NCBI GenBank assembly: GCA_946546945.1
Contig: CAMNOU010000017.1
Span: 1 to 56,134, forward strand
Reading direction: 5' to 3'
DNA length: 56,134 nucleotides
Origin: an uncultured Lachnospiraceae bacterium
GTDB taxonomy: Bacteria; Bacillota; Clostridia; Lachnospirales; Lachnospiraceae
Shown: piece after piece, positions 40,975-49,177 of the stretch
Position numbering within the stretch: position 1 is the first letter of the stretch
Layout: each line of letters starts with the position of its first letter
The notes under the pieces: model-generated
Told to the model about the DNA's origin: nothing
Databases searched by the model: none
The model's input: only the letters and a program-made list of their open reading frames with translations
Program-made: the position numbers and the translations under genes

Positions 40975-43926
40975 ATGGAAATATTTGGTTTGTTTTTAGA
41001 TAAGGTTAAAAATTCACCTGATGAAATAATGATAACTGATGAAGAGAAATCATATTCATATGTCGAAGTATCATCTATGGTAGATTATTATGCTGGTGAG
41101 ATTATAAAAAAAACAGATGGAAACAAAAAAAGAATTCTTATGAGTTTGAGTCATAGTTATAGAGTTATTGTGAGCATACTGGCTGTATTAAAGTCTGGTA
41201 ATAGTTATGTACCGATAAGCAAGGATGCGAGTGTTGATCGAATTAAGAAAATAGCGGAGTATTGTAATAGTAATGTTCTTATTACAGATGGAAAAACGCC
41301 AGATGGAATGGAGGAAATTCATTTCTTAGACGAAAAAAAAGATTCAACCAAATGCAATGAATATTATAAATATGATAGTTTAGATGAAGTATATGTTTTG
41401 TTTACTTCCGGAAGTACAGGAGAACCTAAAGGATGCTCTATAACATATCATAATTTGTGTTATATTATGCAGAATATGAAAAGCATAGGTTATTGGGAGG
41501 AGAATTCTAAGGTGTGTTTCTCAACTCCATATACATTTGATGTGTCTACAACCGAAATATATGGGTTTGTTTATGGAGCGAGTATTTATGTTTGTGATAC
41601 AGCCCAGTCAGATAAATTTAAAAGGTTTCCATATATAATTAGTGAAAATAGGATTACTCATCTGGCACTATCACCTTCAGGACTTAAAAATATGTATAGT
41701 GCATACACGGAAGAACAATTAGATTTGATGGGAGAATCATTAAAATGCGTTATGGTGGCTGGGGAACCATTTAAAAAAGAAATATATACTAAATGGAACA
41801 ATTCAAAATGGAATTACCATTTATGGAATCTTTATGGACCTACAGAGGCTACCGTATATGCGACGGGTTACGAATTGCATAAAGGTGATGTATATAATCA
41901 AAGTGTTCCAATTGGAAAATGTCTTGAAGGCTGCGTCTTTTTCCTGGATAATCCAGATGAAAATGGAATAGGAGAATTGATCCTTGGTGGTGATGGTGTT
42001 ACAAATGGATACATAAATAATCCAGAAGAAAGTAAAAAAAGATTTTTATCTAGAGATAATGTGAAATATTATCGCACTGGAGACTTAGTAGCATTAGAGA
42101 ATGGAATCATTATGTATCATGGACGAAATGATGATCAGGTTCAAATAAATGGGATTCGTGTAGAATTAGGCGAAATAGAAGCGAAAATAAATGAGATAGA
42201 GGAAATACGAGAAAATGTTGTAATTCATTACAATGGAATGCTCATTGCTTCGATTGTCTTGAAAAAAGGAGTGGAGGTCTCTGCTTCAGAGATAAGAAAT
42301 AAGCTGACTGGGCGAGTGCCGAGATACATGATCCCAAATGTATATCGATTTGTTGATTTCTTTAAACTGAATGCTAGTAACAAGATTGACAGGAAGAAAG
42401 TACTAAAGGATTATTTGGAGGAGAAAGCTAAAAAGAGTGAAAAAATATTATCTGATTCAGATGAAAAAGTGTTAACTATTATGCGAGAATGCCTAGAAGA
42501 GAAGGGGAATTTGCTTTCTTTTGATGATGATTTTTTTGAATGTGGCGGAAATTCTTTAAGTGCATTATTGTTAATAACAAAATTAGAACAGGTATATAAC
42601 TTGACTTTGGATGTTGATGTTATTTACTCATGCCGGTCTTGTCGGAAAATAGTCAGATATTTAAATGATTTAGACAACAAAAAAAATTTGTTTGATGTGG
42701 GTAAACGCATAAGTTATAACAAAATAGTAGATTTGACTAGAGAAATAAAAAGGTACCTTTATTGCGACAATGATATGATTCAAAATTCATATAAGGCAAT
42801 GTATTTACAGAAATATTATTGTGATAGAAGGTTCAATAGTACAGTATCGTTTAAATATGATATTGGAAATCAGTTTTCTTTGGAAGATGTCAATTCTGCA
42901 ATAACGACACTGATGTCAGAAAACAGAATCTTGTGTTCTAAAATTCGATTTGACAACGATTGGGTATATTTTGATGAGTACGCCGTAACAGATATGAAGA
43001 TACCAATTATAGAATTATCTTTTGACGATAGTGAGTTTATTGACTTTGTTATTGATAATTATTCTGAAGAAATATATACTGCCCGTTATAGCAATGGATT
43101 TTTGGCACTTTTTTTAATTGTAAAAGTGGGTGAAAGTTTATCTATTGTTGGTATGCTGGACCATACTATTGCAGATGGGGCAAGTGTTTCTATTTTGAAA
43201 ATTAAGATTGGTAACATTCTAAATGGGAATAAATCCCAAGACATCATTTCATATAGGGGTTATTGTCATTTTATTAGGAAAGAACAATGTAATATCGATT
43301 TACTTTTAGATAGTTGGTATATGAAAAAATTACAAGCAGGTGAAGTAAAGAACAAAGAACAACTACTTAATAGTAAAGAAACAGAAACATGTCACTATGT
43401 AATTGAAAATATAATGGATAGTTCTAATACATCAATAATTAAACATGTGGGGTATTGGTTAGGAGAAAATCTTAATGAATGGATAAATAATGATTGTCTT
43501 GCGCTTCGATTCATAGTAAATCTTCGCGATTACTGTAATGTTTCTTTAAAAACCACGCTTGGCGATTTGCATGCTAGTCTATCATTTTATTATTGTAAAG
43601 GGGATACTGAAAAGCTTTTTTCAGAACGTGTAGATAGTACAATAGAATTGCTGGGGGATTTTTGTTCTCGCCATTCTTTATATGTTGAGGATAATTTTTT
43701 TTCAGATGAATCTAGAGTAGAAGAACTGACAAACATAATTGATAATGCTGAATTTATTAGTGTTAGTTATCAGGGAATTATTACTGATGAGGAACTAAAG
43801 AAATATGAAAAGGAGATAAGTGAAGCGCATAAGCGTTTGTCTTATGCTAATGCAAGACTATTTGTGACAGTTTTTGTTTGTGAAGGAGATGCACATATTT
43901 TTTTAAACAAAAAAATATTAAAATGA
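40975..43926 (+). CDS. Single-module non-ribosomal peptide synthetase, A-T-C order
   Basis: 983 aa, strongly AT-rich. Adenylation domain ~1-480: A3 LFTSGSTGEPKGC (~141), A4 FDVSTTEIYGF, A5 NLYGPTEATVYATGY (~284), A7 YRTGDL, A8 NDDQVQINGIRVELGEIEAK (~385), A10 NKIDRKK (~468). Carrier domain: DDDFFECGGNSLSALLL with the phosphopantetheine Ser near residue 527. Condensation-like domain ~600-983 with DHTIADG (~728), in which the first His of HHxxxDG is Asp but the catalytic second His and the DG are retained. No thioesterase or reductase is present, so the terminal C domain may release the product by amide or ester formation. The product is unknown. A dedicated MFS gene follows. Confidence 0.85.
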   Translation: MEIFGLFLDKVKNSPDEIMITDEEKSYSYVEVSSMVDYYAGEIIKKTDGNKKRILMSLSHSYRVIVSILAVLKSGNSYVPISKDASVDRIKKIAEYCNSNVLITDGKTPDGMEEIHFLDEKKDSTKCNEYYKYDSLDEVYVLFTSGSTGEPKGCSITYHNLCYIMQNMKSIGYWEENSKVCFSTPYTFDVSTTEIYGFVYGASIYVCDTAQSDKFKRFPYIISENRITHLALSPSGLKNMYSAYTEEQLDLMGESLKCVMVAGEPFKKEIYTKWNNSKWNYHLWNLYGPTEATVYATGYELHKGDVYNQSVPIGKCLEGCVFFLDNPDENGIGELILGGDGVTNGYINNPEESKKRFLSRDNVKYYRTGDLVALENGIIMYHGRNDDQVQINGIRVELGEIEAKINEIEEIRENVVIHYNGMLIASIVLKKGVEVSASEIRNKLTGRVPRYMIPNVYRFVDFFKLNASNKIDRKKVLKDYLEEKAKKSEKILSDSDEKVLTIMRECLEEKGNLLSFDDDFFECGGNSLSALLLITKLEQVYNLTLDVDVIYSCRSCRKIVRYLNDLDNKKNLFDVGKRISYNKIVDLTREIKRYLYCDNDMIQNSYKAMYLQKYYCDRRFNSTVSFKYDIGNQFSLEDVNSAITTLMSENRILCSKIRFDNDWVYFDEYAVTDMKIPIIELSFDDSEFIDFVIDNYSEEIYTARYSNGFLALFLIVKVGESLSIVGMLDHTIADGASVSILKIKIGNILNGNKSQDIISYRGYCHFIRKEQCNIDLLLDSWYMKKLQAGEVKNKEQLLNSKETETCHYVIENIMDSSNTSIIKHVGYWLGENLNEWINNDCLALRFIVNLRDYCNVSLKTTLGDLHASLSFYYCKGDTEKLFSERVDSTIELLGDFCSRHSLYVEDNFFSDESRVEELTNIIDNAEFISVSYQGIITDEELKKYEKEISEAHKRLSYANARLFVTVFVCEGDAHIFLNKKILK

Positions 43927-44036
43927 TTATGTAGAAGTGATATTTTGATTAAAGGGAACGGCGGATTGAAAATGTATAGGGATGAGAACCATAAATCCAA
44001 TATGACTTTGCAGAGTTTTAAAAGGAGACAGAACAA

Positions 44037-45260
44037 GTGGATGAAAAAATACGATCTAAACGAAATGAAAGAATACTATGGGCTGGGAAGTGGACTTCAA
44101 AAATAGGAGATATCGTATTTGATTATGTTAACAGTGTGCTGATTGTCCATTCATTTACGGCAAATTCGTGGATTTTAGCCGCTTATCAAAGCTCGCAAAC
44201 TATTATCAATGTGTTATTTAATTTGGTTGGCGGGGCTATTGCAGACATGGGAGTGAGGAAGAAAATTCTTGTTATTGCAGATTTTCTGAGTGGTTTCATA
44301 TGTTTGGTCACTAGTTTTTTCGTTGCCTCAAAAAATTTAGCCATGGTACTGCTTGCAGCAAATGCTTTATTAGCATTCATTTTTTCTTTCAGCTCTCCCA
44401 CATTTAAATCGATAGTTAAAGAAATGGTTCTAAGGGAGAGGATCCATGTTTTCAACTCTGTTTCAAATGCTGGTACAGAGATTATTACAATGTTAGGCCC
44501 AGTAATTGGTTTGACGTTGATGGGATATATCGGAGCCAGAGGAGCACTGATTGTAAATGCGGCAACTTTCTTTGTGTCTGGCATTTTGGAAATGTTTTTG
44601 CATGGTATTAAACAGGAGAAAAGGATTGTTTCCAGTAAAACGAATATTATTGCTGGAATTGTTGAAGGGTTTCGATATTTGTGGACGGATAAAGGAATCT
44701 TCTCATTAGTTGTGCTGTCTGCATTTGTTAATTTTTTCCTGGCTGGCTATAACCTGATGGTTCCGTATTCAGATATTCTATACGAAAAATCATTTCAAAA
44801 CTTTTATGGGAAAGTTATGATCAGTGAAGCTTTAGGGGGAATCATTGGAGCCTTTATCAATGCACGAATACCGGTGAGGATATCCGGCAAGTATTCCACC
44901 ATGATTCTTTTGTTATGTGGAACAGGAGGAACTTTACTATTACCAGCCTTCATTAGCGACATGACAAATTTAATTGTCAACTTGATTCCTTTTTTTGCGT
45001 TTGGCTTTTTGCTAACGATGTATAACATCAATTTTATGTCCTATGTACAGGAAAATGTTACAGAAGAATACTTAGGGCGAGTTTTTAGTATTATCTTTAC
45101 TGTAGCGGTTATTTTTATGCCATTTGGATCGGTTATTTTTTCAAAGTTGGATATTATTAAGAGTGTGAACGGATTCACTGTGACTGGCGCTGGCATTGTA
45201 GTGTTAGCAGTGATATCACTTTTGAACCGAAAACTTTTCAGCGGGAATCGCTATAGTTGA
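44037..45260 (+). CDS. MFS exporter downstream of the NRPS
   Basis: 407 aa with about 10-12 helices (SQTIINVLFNLVGGAIADMG with GVRKK, the motif-A-like loop; MLGPVIGLTLMGYIGARGAL; FALAGYNLMVPYS-like segment; NVTEEYLGRVFSIIFT). It resembles enterobactin-exporter/MFS_3-type proteins. The start codon is GTG at 44037 with AGGAG 10 nt upstream. AT-rich like the NRPS and about 110 bp from it, so probably the exporter of its product. Paralogous in kind to the MFS gene at 32885-34093. A hairpin with the 15-nt IS-like motif follows 20 bp after the stop. Confidence 0.85.
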   Translation: MDEKIRSKRNERILWAGKWTSKIGDIVFDYVNSVLIVHSFTANSWILAAYQSSQTIINVLFNLVGGAIADMGVRKKILVIADFLSGFICLVTSFFVASKNLAMVLLAANALLAFIFSFSSPTFKSIVKEMVLRERIHVFNSVSNAGTEIITMLGPVIGLTLMGYIGARGALIVNAATFFVSGILEMFLHGIKQEKRIVSSKTNIIAGIVEGFRYLWTDKGIFSLVVLSAFVNFFLAGYNLMVPYSDILYEKSFQNFYGKVMISEALGGIIGAFINARIPVRISGKYSTMILLLCGTGGTLLLPAFISDMTNLIVNLIPFFAFGFLLTMYNINFMSYVQENVTEEYLGRVFSIIFTVAVIFMPFGSVIFSKLDIIKSVNGFTVTGAGIVVLAVISLLNRKLFSGNRYS

Positions 45261-45267
45261 AAAGATT

Positions 45268-45307
45268 GCTGGCGCATTCTCGTGACTTCAGTCGTGAGTT
45301 AGCCGGC
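45268..45307. repeat. IS-end-like hairpin next to the TnpB element
   Basis: GCTGGC (45268-45273) pairs with GCCGGC (45302-45307), and inside lie CTC..GAG and GAC-TTCA-GTC pairings. Contains GTGACTTCAGTCGTG, identical to 34090-34104. Confidence 0.6.
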
Positions 45308-45382
45308 AAGGACAATGTTTAGAGGCAAGAAAGACGAACATGTATTCGATTTTTTCTTGTCTTTATTGCTTTCATATGTTAT

Positions 45383-45559
45383 AATAAATATACGGATAAA
45401 AGTATTTATGATATCGGTGACCAAGGTCTTACATATGGTCGTGGATATGTTTATGCTCTGCAGTATCATATCGTAGGGTGTACGAAGTACTGGGTGCAGA
45501 TCCTGACGGGCGGCATCGATGAGGAACTGAAGGCCATACTGGCGCAGATCGCAGCGTAG
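45383..45559 (+). pseudogene. Truncated Y1 transposase tnpA remnant
   Basis: In frame, the region reads NKYTDKSIYDIGDQGLTYGR, then YVYALQYHIVGCTKYWVQIL and TGGIDEELKAILAQIAA before a TAG at 45557-45559. This matches the N-terminal third of IS200-type TnpA (the YHIVWxTKYRR strand), but the HUH and catalytic Tyr regions are missing and no start codon is visible. The usual Trp and Arg-Arg positions are altered (HIVGCTKYWV). Non-functional. Confidence 0.75.
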
Positions 45560-45591
45560 TATAGTACAATGAAAAGAAAGGGGGAGGCCGG

Positions 45592-46947
45592 ATGCATATA
45601 ACATCCAGTTACGGCGTGGAGATCCGAAAACAGAATGTCTGCATTCGTAAGACGATGGTCATCTACCGTCAGGCAGTGCTTTATCTGGTCCGCACCCTGG
45701 ATCAGGCGTGGGACGAACTCTCCCTGATCGCCGATGCAAAGAAGCGGTTTAATACGGCTGAGCATCTGGTCCATACGACGAAGAAAAACATGGCTCGTTA
45801 TGACTTTGACCAGCGTTTCCCGAAGATGCCTTCCTACCTGCGCCGCTCGGCCATCCAGGCGGCACTGGGGCTTATCTCTTCCTGTCATACCAGGGCAAAG
45901 GATGGCAGGGTGGTATTGCCTGAGAAGATATATGCCATGCCTGTATTCTACCGGAAGGTCATGTATGCGGATGGTGAGCCCGGCAGCGATACGGCAAAGC
46001 TCAAACTGTATGACGGCCATGACTGGGTCTTCAGAGAGATCAGGCTGAAACATACGGATATGGAATATCTGCGCAGGCACTGGTCCGGGCAGAAAGCATC
46101 CGCGCCGACGCTTGAGAAGAAGCATAAAAAGTACTTTCTGAGATTCACATACACAGAAGAGATGCGTCTGTCCGAAAAGCCTGCGGACAGACAGCGGATC
46201 TGCAGCATAGACCTGGGGATCAATACGGATGCAGTGTGCACCATCATGGACCCGGACGGAACTATCCTTGCGAGAAGATTTATAAACTTCCCGGGTGACA
46301 AAGACCGGATCGGACATGTGCTGGGGCGCATCCGAAGGCATCAGAGGATCCATGGCGGCGGATGCAGGGGACTGTGGCGGTATGCCGTCAGGCTGAATGA
46401 GGCACTGTCCATCAAGACTGCCGCGCAGATCGTGGGTTTTGCGAAGGAATACCATGCGGACGTCCTCGTGTTTGAGTTCCTGGAGATGAAAGGAAGGGTG
46501 AGGGGAAGTAAGAAGATGCGCCTTCATATATGGCGTAAACGGGATGTGCAGAAACGCTGTGAGCATATGGCGCACAGGAACGGCATCAGGATCTCGCGGG
46601 TCTGTGCCTGGCAGACAAGCAGTCTGGCATTTGACGGCTCAGGGAAGGTGGTCCGGGATCCGGGAAATCACAGCCTGTGTACCTTTACAAACGGGAAACA
46701 GTATAACTGCGACCTTTCAGCAGCTTATAATATCGGAGCAAGATATTTTATCAGAGAACAGATCAAAACCATGCCGGAGACGGTACGGTCATCACTGGAG
46801 GCAAAAGTTCCTGCAGTAATGCGCAGAAGCTCATGTGTCTATGCAGACCTGCTCCAGATGCGGAAAGTAACGGGGCAGGCGCATCAGACACAGGCAGATG
46901 ACTGCGGACTACCTGATGAGTGGGGTTATGCCGCGCATGCGGTATAG
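45592..46947 (+). CDS. TnpB-type RNA-guided endonuclease (IS605 accessory protein)
   Basis: 451 aa. RuvC-like catalytic residues are placed as in TnpB: Asp in SIDLGINTDAVCTIMD (~210), Glu in VLVFEFLEMKGRVRGS (~300) and Asp in YNCDLSAAYNIGARYF (~375). The region between the second and third motifs (CAWQTSSLAFDGSGKVVRD) lacks the two CxxC pairs of the usual zinc ribbon, leaving only scattered cysteines. GGGGAGG precedes the ATG at 45592. TnpB proteins are guided by an RNA from the element's right end to cut DNA. Reading frame is intact; activity is not shown. Confidence 0.85.
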   Translation: MHITSSYGVEIRKQNVCIRKTMVIYRQAVLYLVRTLDQAWDELSLIADAKKRFNTAEHLVHTTKKNMARYDFDQRFPKMPSYLRRSAIQAALGLISSCHTRAKDGRVVLPEKIYAMPVFYRKVMYADGEPGSDTAKLKLYDGHDWVFREIRLKHTDMEYLRRHWSGQKASAPTLEKKHKKYFLRFTYTEEMRLSEKPADRQRICSIDLGINTDAVCTIMDPDGTILARRFINFPGDKDRIGHVLGRIRRHQRIHGGGCRGLWRYAVRLNEALSIKTAAQIVGFAKEYHADVLVFEFLEMKGRVRGSKKMRLHIWRKRDVQKRCEHMAHRNGIRISRVCAWQTSSLAFDGSGKVVRDPGNHSLCTFTNGKQYNCDLSAAYNIGARYFIREQIKTMPETVRSSLEAKVPAVMRRSSCVYADLLQMRKVTGQAHQTQADDCGLPDEWGYAAHAV

Positions 46948-47052
46948 CTATCGCCCATACGGGCGTCTAATCTTCAGGCGTATCCGCCGTTATCCAGTCT
47001 GGCCGCCTAAAGCGGCATAAGAAGCTCGTGTTTTTAAACATGAGAGTTTCAC
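46948..47052 (+). ncRNA. Possible guide-RNA scaffold / right end of the TnpB element
   Basis: After the tnpB stop, a GC-rich structured stretch includes GGCGTCTAATCTTCAGGCG-like and GCCGCCTAAAGCGGC (47002-47016) hairpins and CTCGTGTTT/AAACATGAG (47025-47044), ending AGTTTCAC. In TnpB systems the guide RNA scaffold overlaps this end and the guide is copied from the next ~16-20 nt (here starting at 47053). Proposed by position and structure. Confidence 0.5.
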
Positions 47053-47053
47053 T

Positions 47054-47645
47054 ATGGAGGTTCCTGACGGAGATTTGCATAACGGTTTCCCCGCAGAACT
47101 GATCAAACTGCGCCGCTCCCCTGTCTGGATTGTTTTCTTTGCGATTCCGCTGATTTCTGCGCTGATCGGAACCTTTAATTTTGTGGAAAATCAGGGAGCT
47201 CTCTCCTTTTCCTGGGGCTCTCTCTGGACACAGCAATCTCTGTTTCTCGGCATGTTTTTCCTCTCTCCGCTGATTGGAATTGTATGCAGCCTGCTGTGGC
47301 GCATGGAGCATAACGGTACAGTCTGGAATCTGGTTCTGACCGTGGAATCGCCGGCAAAAATTGTGCGGGATAAACTGCTGACGGTTTCCGGATTGTCTGC
47401 GCTGTGTATGCTGTGGGTCGGTGTATTATTTGTCCTGTCCGGGAAGTCTGGCTGGTCTGGCGTGCCTGATTCAGGGCTGGAATTATGCTCTGCCTTACGC
47501 GCTGCTGCAATTCGGTCTCGGAAGCACAGATTTGCAGCGGGATATGAATCTGCCCATGTTCACCGCGGTTTGTGCAGGTTTCACAATCGTGTTTTTCCTG
47601 ATGAGTGTACTGTATTTACAGAGGAGTGATGTGAGAACACAATAA
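47054..47645 (+). pseudogene. Decayed ABC-2 permease (lantibiotic-immunity MutE/EpiE-like)
   Basis: The frame reads AELIKLRRSPVWIVFFAIPL, FLGMFFLSPLIGIVCSLLWR, TVESPAKIVRDKLLTVSGLS, typical of ABC-2 permeases of lantibiotic-immunity and other exporters. Near 47445 the reading frame shifts: the natural continuation (GLACLIQGWNYALPYALLQF, FTIVFFLMSVLYLQRSDVRT) is in another frame, and the total length is short, so the middle is also deleted. The 5' end abuts the TnpB element right end at 47053 and the native start is missing. No matching ATPase is in the window. Confidence 0.7.
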
Positions 47646-47648
47646 AGT

Positions 47649-47686
47649 TTTATCTCAGTGGGAGATTAAACCCCCACTGAGATAAA
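47649..47686. repeat. 14-bp inverted repeat hairpin, copy 2
   Basis: TTTATCTCAGTGGG (47649-47662) and CCCACTGAGATAAA (47673-47686). It is the reverse-oriented counterpart of 27937-27966; the sequence between the arms (AGATTAAACC versus AGATTGGACC on the matching strand) is nearly the same. Confidence 0.8.
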
Positions 47687-47778
47687 TAAATGGCTGGATA
47701 GTCCAGATAAGGACATTTTTGGGGAAGAAAATTGTCATAAAATGGGGAAAACGAATGATAATTCAAAGGATTTTTCCC

Positions 47779-48444
47779 ATGAGTATAGTGTATGATGAGG
47801 TTTTATACCGGTTAAAAGAAGAGCGGACCCGGTTAGGACTCTCACAGGAGGCGTTGTGTAAAATGTTATACATGACGCAAAGCCATTACAGCAAAGTAGA
47901 GCTGGGCACACGGTATATGGGGTTTCATGAATTGAATGCCCTGTGTGATTCCGGTCTTGATGTGAATTATATTTATACAAATCGAAAACCGTCAGGAAAA
48001 TACGGAGATATATTATCCAACCTGAGCTATTATCAGCTCTACTGTGTCATGAATTGCATTTGGTTTTTTGAAGCTGCGGTTCAGGGCCGGCAGTTCTCCG
48101 GTATTTCAGATTTTGTCAGATACATCCCGCTGGACAGGAAATCAAAGAGCGACAATTTATTCTTCCTGCTCCGGCAGACGAGGCAATTATCACAGATAAA
48201 AATGGCACAGATTCTTGGGATGGATGTCAAAAAATACAGAGCGTTAGAAACCAATAAGCGGCTACCGGACAGTGAGATCCTGTTTCGGATGTATAAGATC
48301 TTTCACATCCCTCCATCTGTGATCCTGAAGGATGAGAATGGGATAAAGAATGAAATTTATATCAATATTGAGATGATTCCTCCAAAGGACAGCAATGTTA
48401 TTCTGGAGATCATCCATAAGATTACACATACGAATGATAAATAG
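47779..48444 (+). CDS. Tandem-HTH (XRE-type) transcriptional regulator of the agr locus
   Basis: 221 aa with two HTH modules: residues ~5-55 (RLKEERTRLGLSQEALCKML, QSHYSKVELGTRYMGF) and ~135-190 (LRQTRQLSQIKMAQILGMDV, YRALETNKRLPDSEIL). Two binding modules in one chain would allow recognition of two half-sites without dimerisation. The ATG at 47779 follows AAAGGA 8 nt upstream. It is followed 9 bp later by the LytTR regulator gene, so it likely belongs to the same transcript. Confidence 0.8.
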   Translation: MSIVYDEVLYRLKEERTRLGLSQEALCKMLYMTQSHYSKVELGTRYMGFHELNALCDSGLDVNYIYTNRKPSGKYGDILSNLSYYQLYCVMNCIWFFEAAVQGRQFSGISDFVRYIPLDRKSKSDNLFFLLRQTRQLSQIKMAQILGMDVKKYRALETNKRLPDSEILFRMYKIFHIPPSVILKDENGIKNEIYINIEMIPPKDSNVILEIIHKITHTNDK

Positions 48445-48453
48445 TGATTAACA

Positions 48454-49176
48454 ATGAAAAAGATACTGATTTTAGAAGATAATCAGATAGCCATGGGACA
48501 TCTGGAATCTATCATACGGGATATAAATCCGGGGATTCTGGTCTTTCCGGTGAGTAATGTGAAAGATGCTTACGCTTGTGTCATGGAAAGAATCATTGAT
48601 GTTTTTATTATCGATATCATTTTAGACACAAGCGATCCGGGAGACACATCCGGGCTGAAATTTGCAGAGAACATACGAAAGATGAGAGGTTACGGATTTA
48701 CACCGATTATATTTGTGACATCTCTGGAAGACGCAAGGCAGAGTACATATGAACATGTGCATTGCTATCAGTTTATCGAAAAGCCATTTGATGTGAAATA
48801 TGTGAGAGAAACGATCGTACAATGTTTGAGGTTTCCCGGTTTTGATACCGGGAATAAAATGTTGTATTTTAAAAAAGATGGCATCATTGTATCTATTGCC
48901 AGGGATGATCTGGTCTATGCGGAGACGATCAGCCATATCATGCATATTCATTCGAAACAGGGGGATGTCTTAAAAATCCCGTACATAACGGTAAGAAAAT
49001 TACTGGAGTATATGGACAGCCCGGATATGCTTCAGTGCAGCAGAAGCACAATTGTAAATATAAGATACATAAAAAACATTGATATCATCAATCAGGTCGT
49101 TCAATTAAAAAATCCATATGGCAGCGTCGATATCGGGATTACTTATAAAAAATATTTAAAGGAAATGCTGAAATAG
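48454..49176 (+). CDS. agrA: LytTR-family response regulator (AgrA-like)
   Basis: 240 aa. N-terminal receiver domain: acidic KKILILEDNQ, a phospho-acceptor Asp in DVFIIDIILD near residue 55, VTSLEDA (Thr) and the Lys in FIEKPFDV. The C-terminal LytTR DNA-binding domain spans about residue 140-240 (MLYFKKDGIIVSIARDDLVY, MLQCSRSTIVNIRYIKNIDI). Matches AgrA-type regulators. The kinase gene begins one base after its stop. The gene name is by homology and context; the true regulon is not known. Confidence 0.85.
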   Translation: MKKILILEDNQIAMGHLESIIRDINPGILVFPVSNVKDAYACVMERIIDVFIIDIILDTSDPGDTSGLKFAENIRKMRGYGFTPIIFVTSLEDARQSTYEHVHCYQFIEKPFDVKYVRETIVQCLRFPGFDTGNKMLYFKKDGIIVSIARDDLVYAETISHIMHIHSKQGDVLKIPYITVRKLLEYMDSPDMLQCSRSTIVNIRYIKNIDIINQVVQLKNPYGSVDIGITYKKYLKEMLK

Positions 49177-49177
49177 T

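Larger units (their letters stand above)
45268..47053 (+). mobile_element. IS200/IS605-family element with tnpB and a truncated tnpA
   Basis: About 1.8 kb: left-end hairpin region, tnpA remnant (45383-45559), tnpB (45592-46947) and a structured right end (about 46948-47052). The right-end signals are GCCGC/GCGGC and CTCGTGTTT/AAACATGAG hairpins followed by AGTTTCAC, after which chromosomal sequence resumes. Left boundary is approximate. Immobile by itself because the Y1 transposase is truncated, unless it is supplied in trans. Confidence 0.7.

Noticed and set aside
40975..43926. Acyl-CoA synthetase instead of NRPS
   Set aside because: The carrier domain with GGNS and the condensation-like C-terminus follow in the same frame, so NRPS is the better reading.
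43971..44105. 44-codon frame upstream of the NRPS-linked MFS gene, considered as an MbtH-like protein
   Set aside because: Sequence lacks the MbtH Trp/Pro pattern and overlaps the MFS start, whose GTG has the better ribosome binding site.
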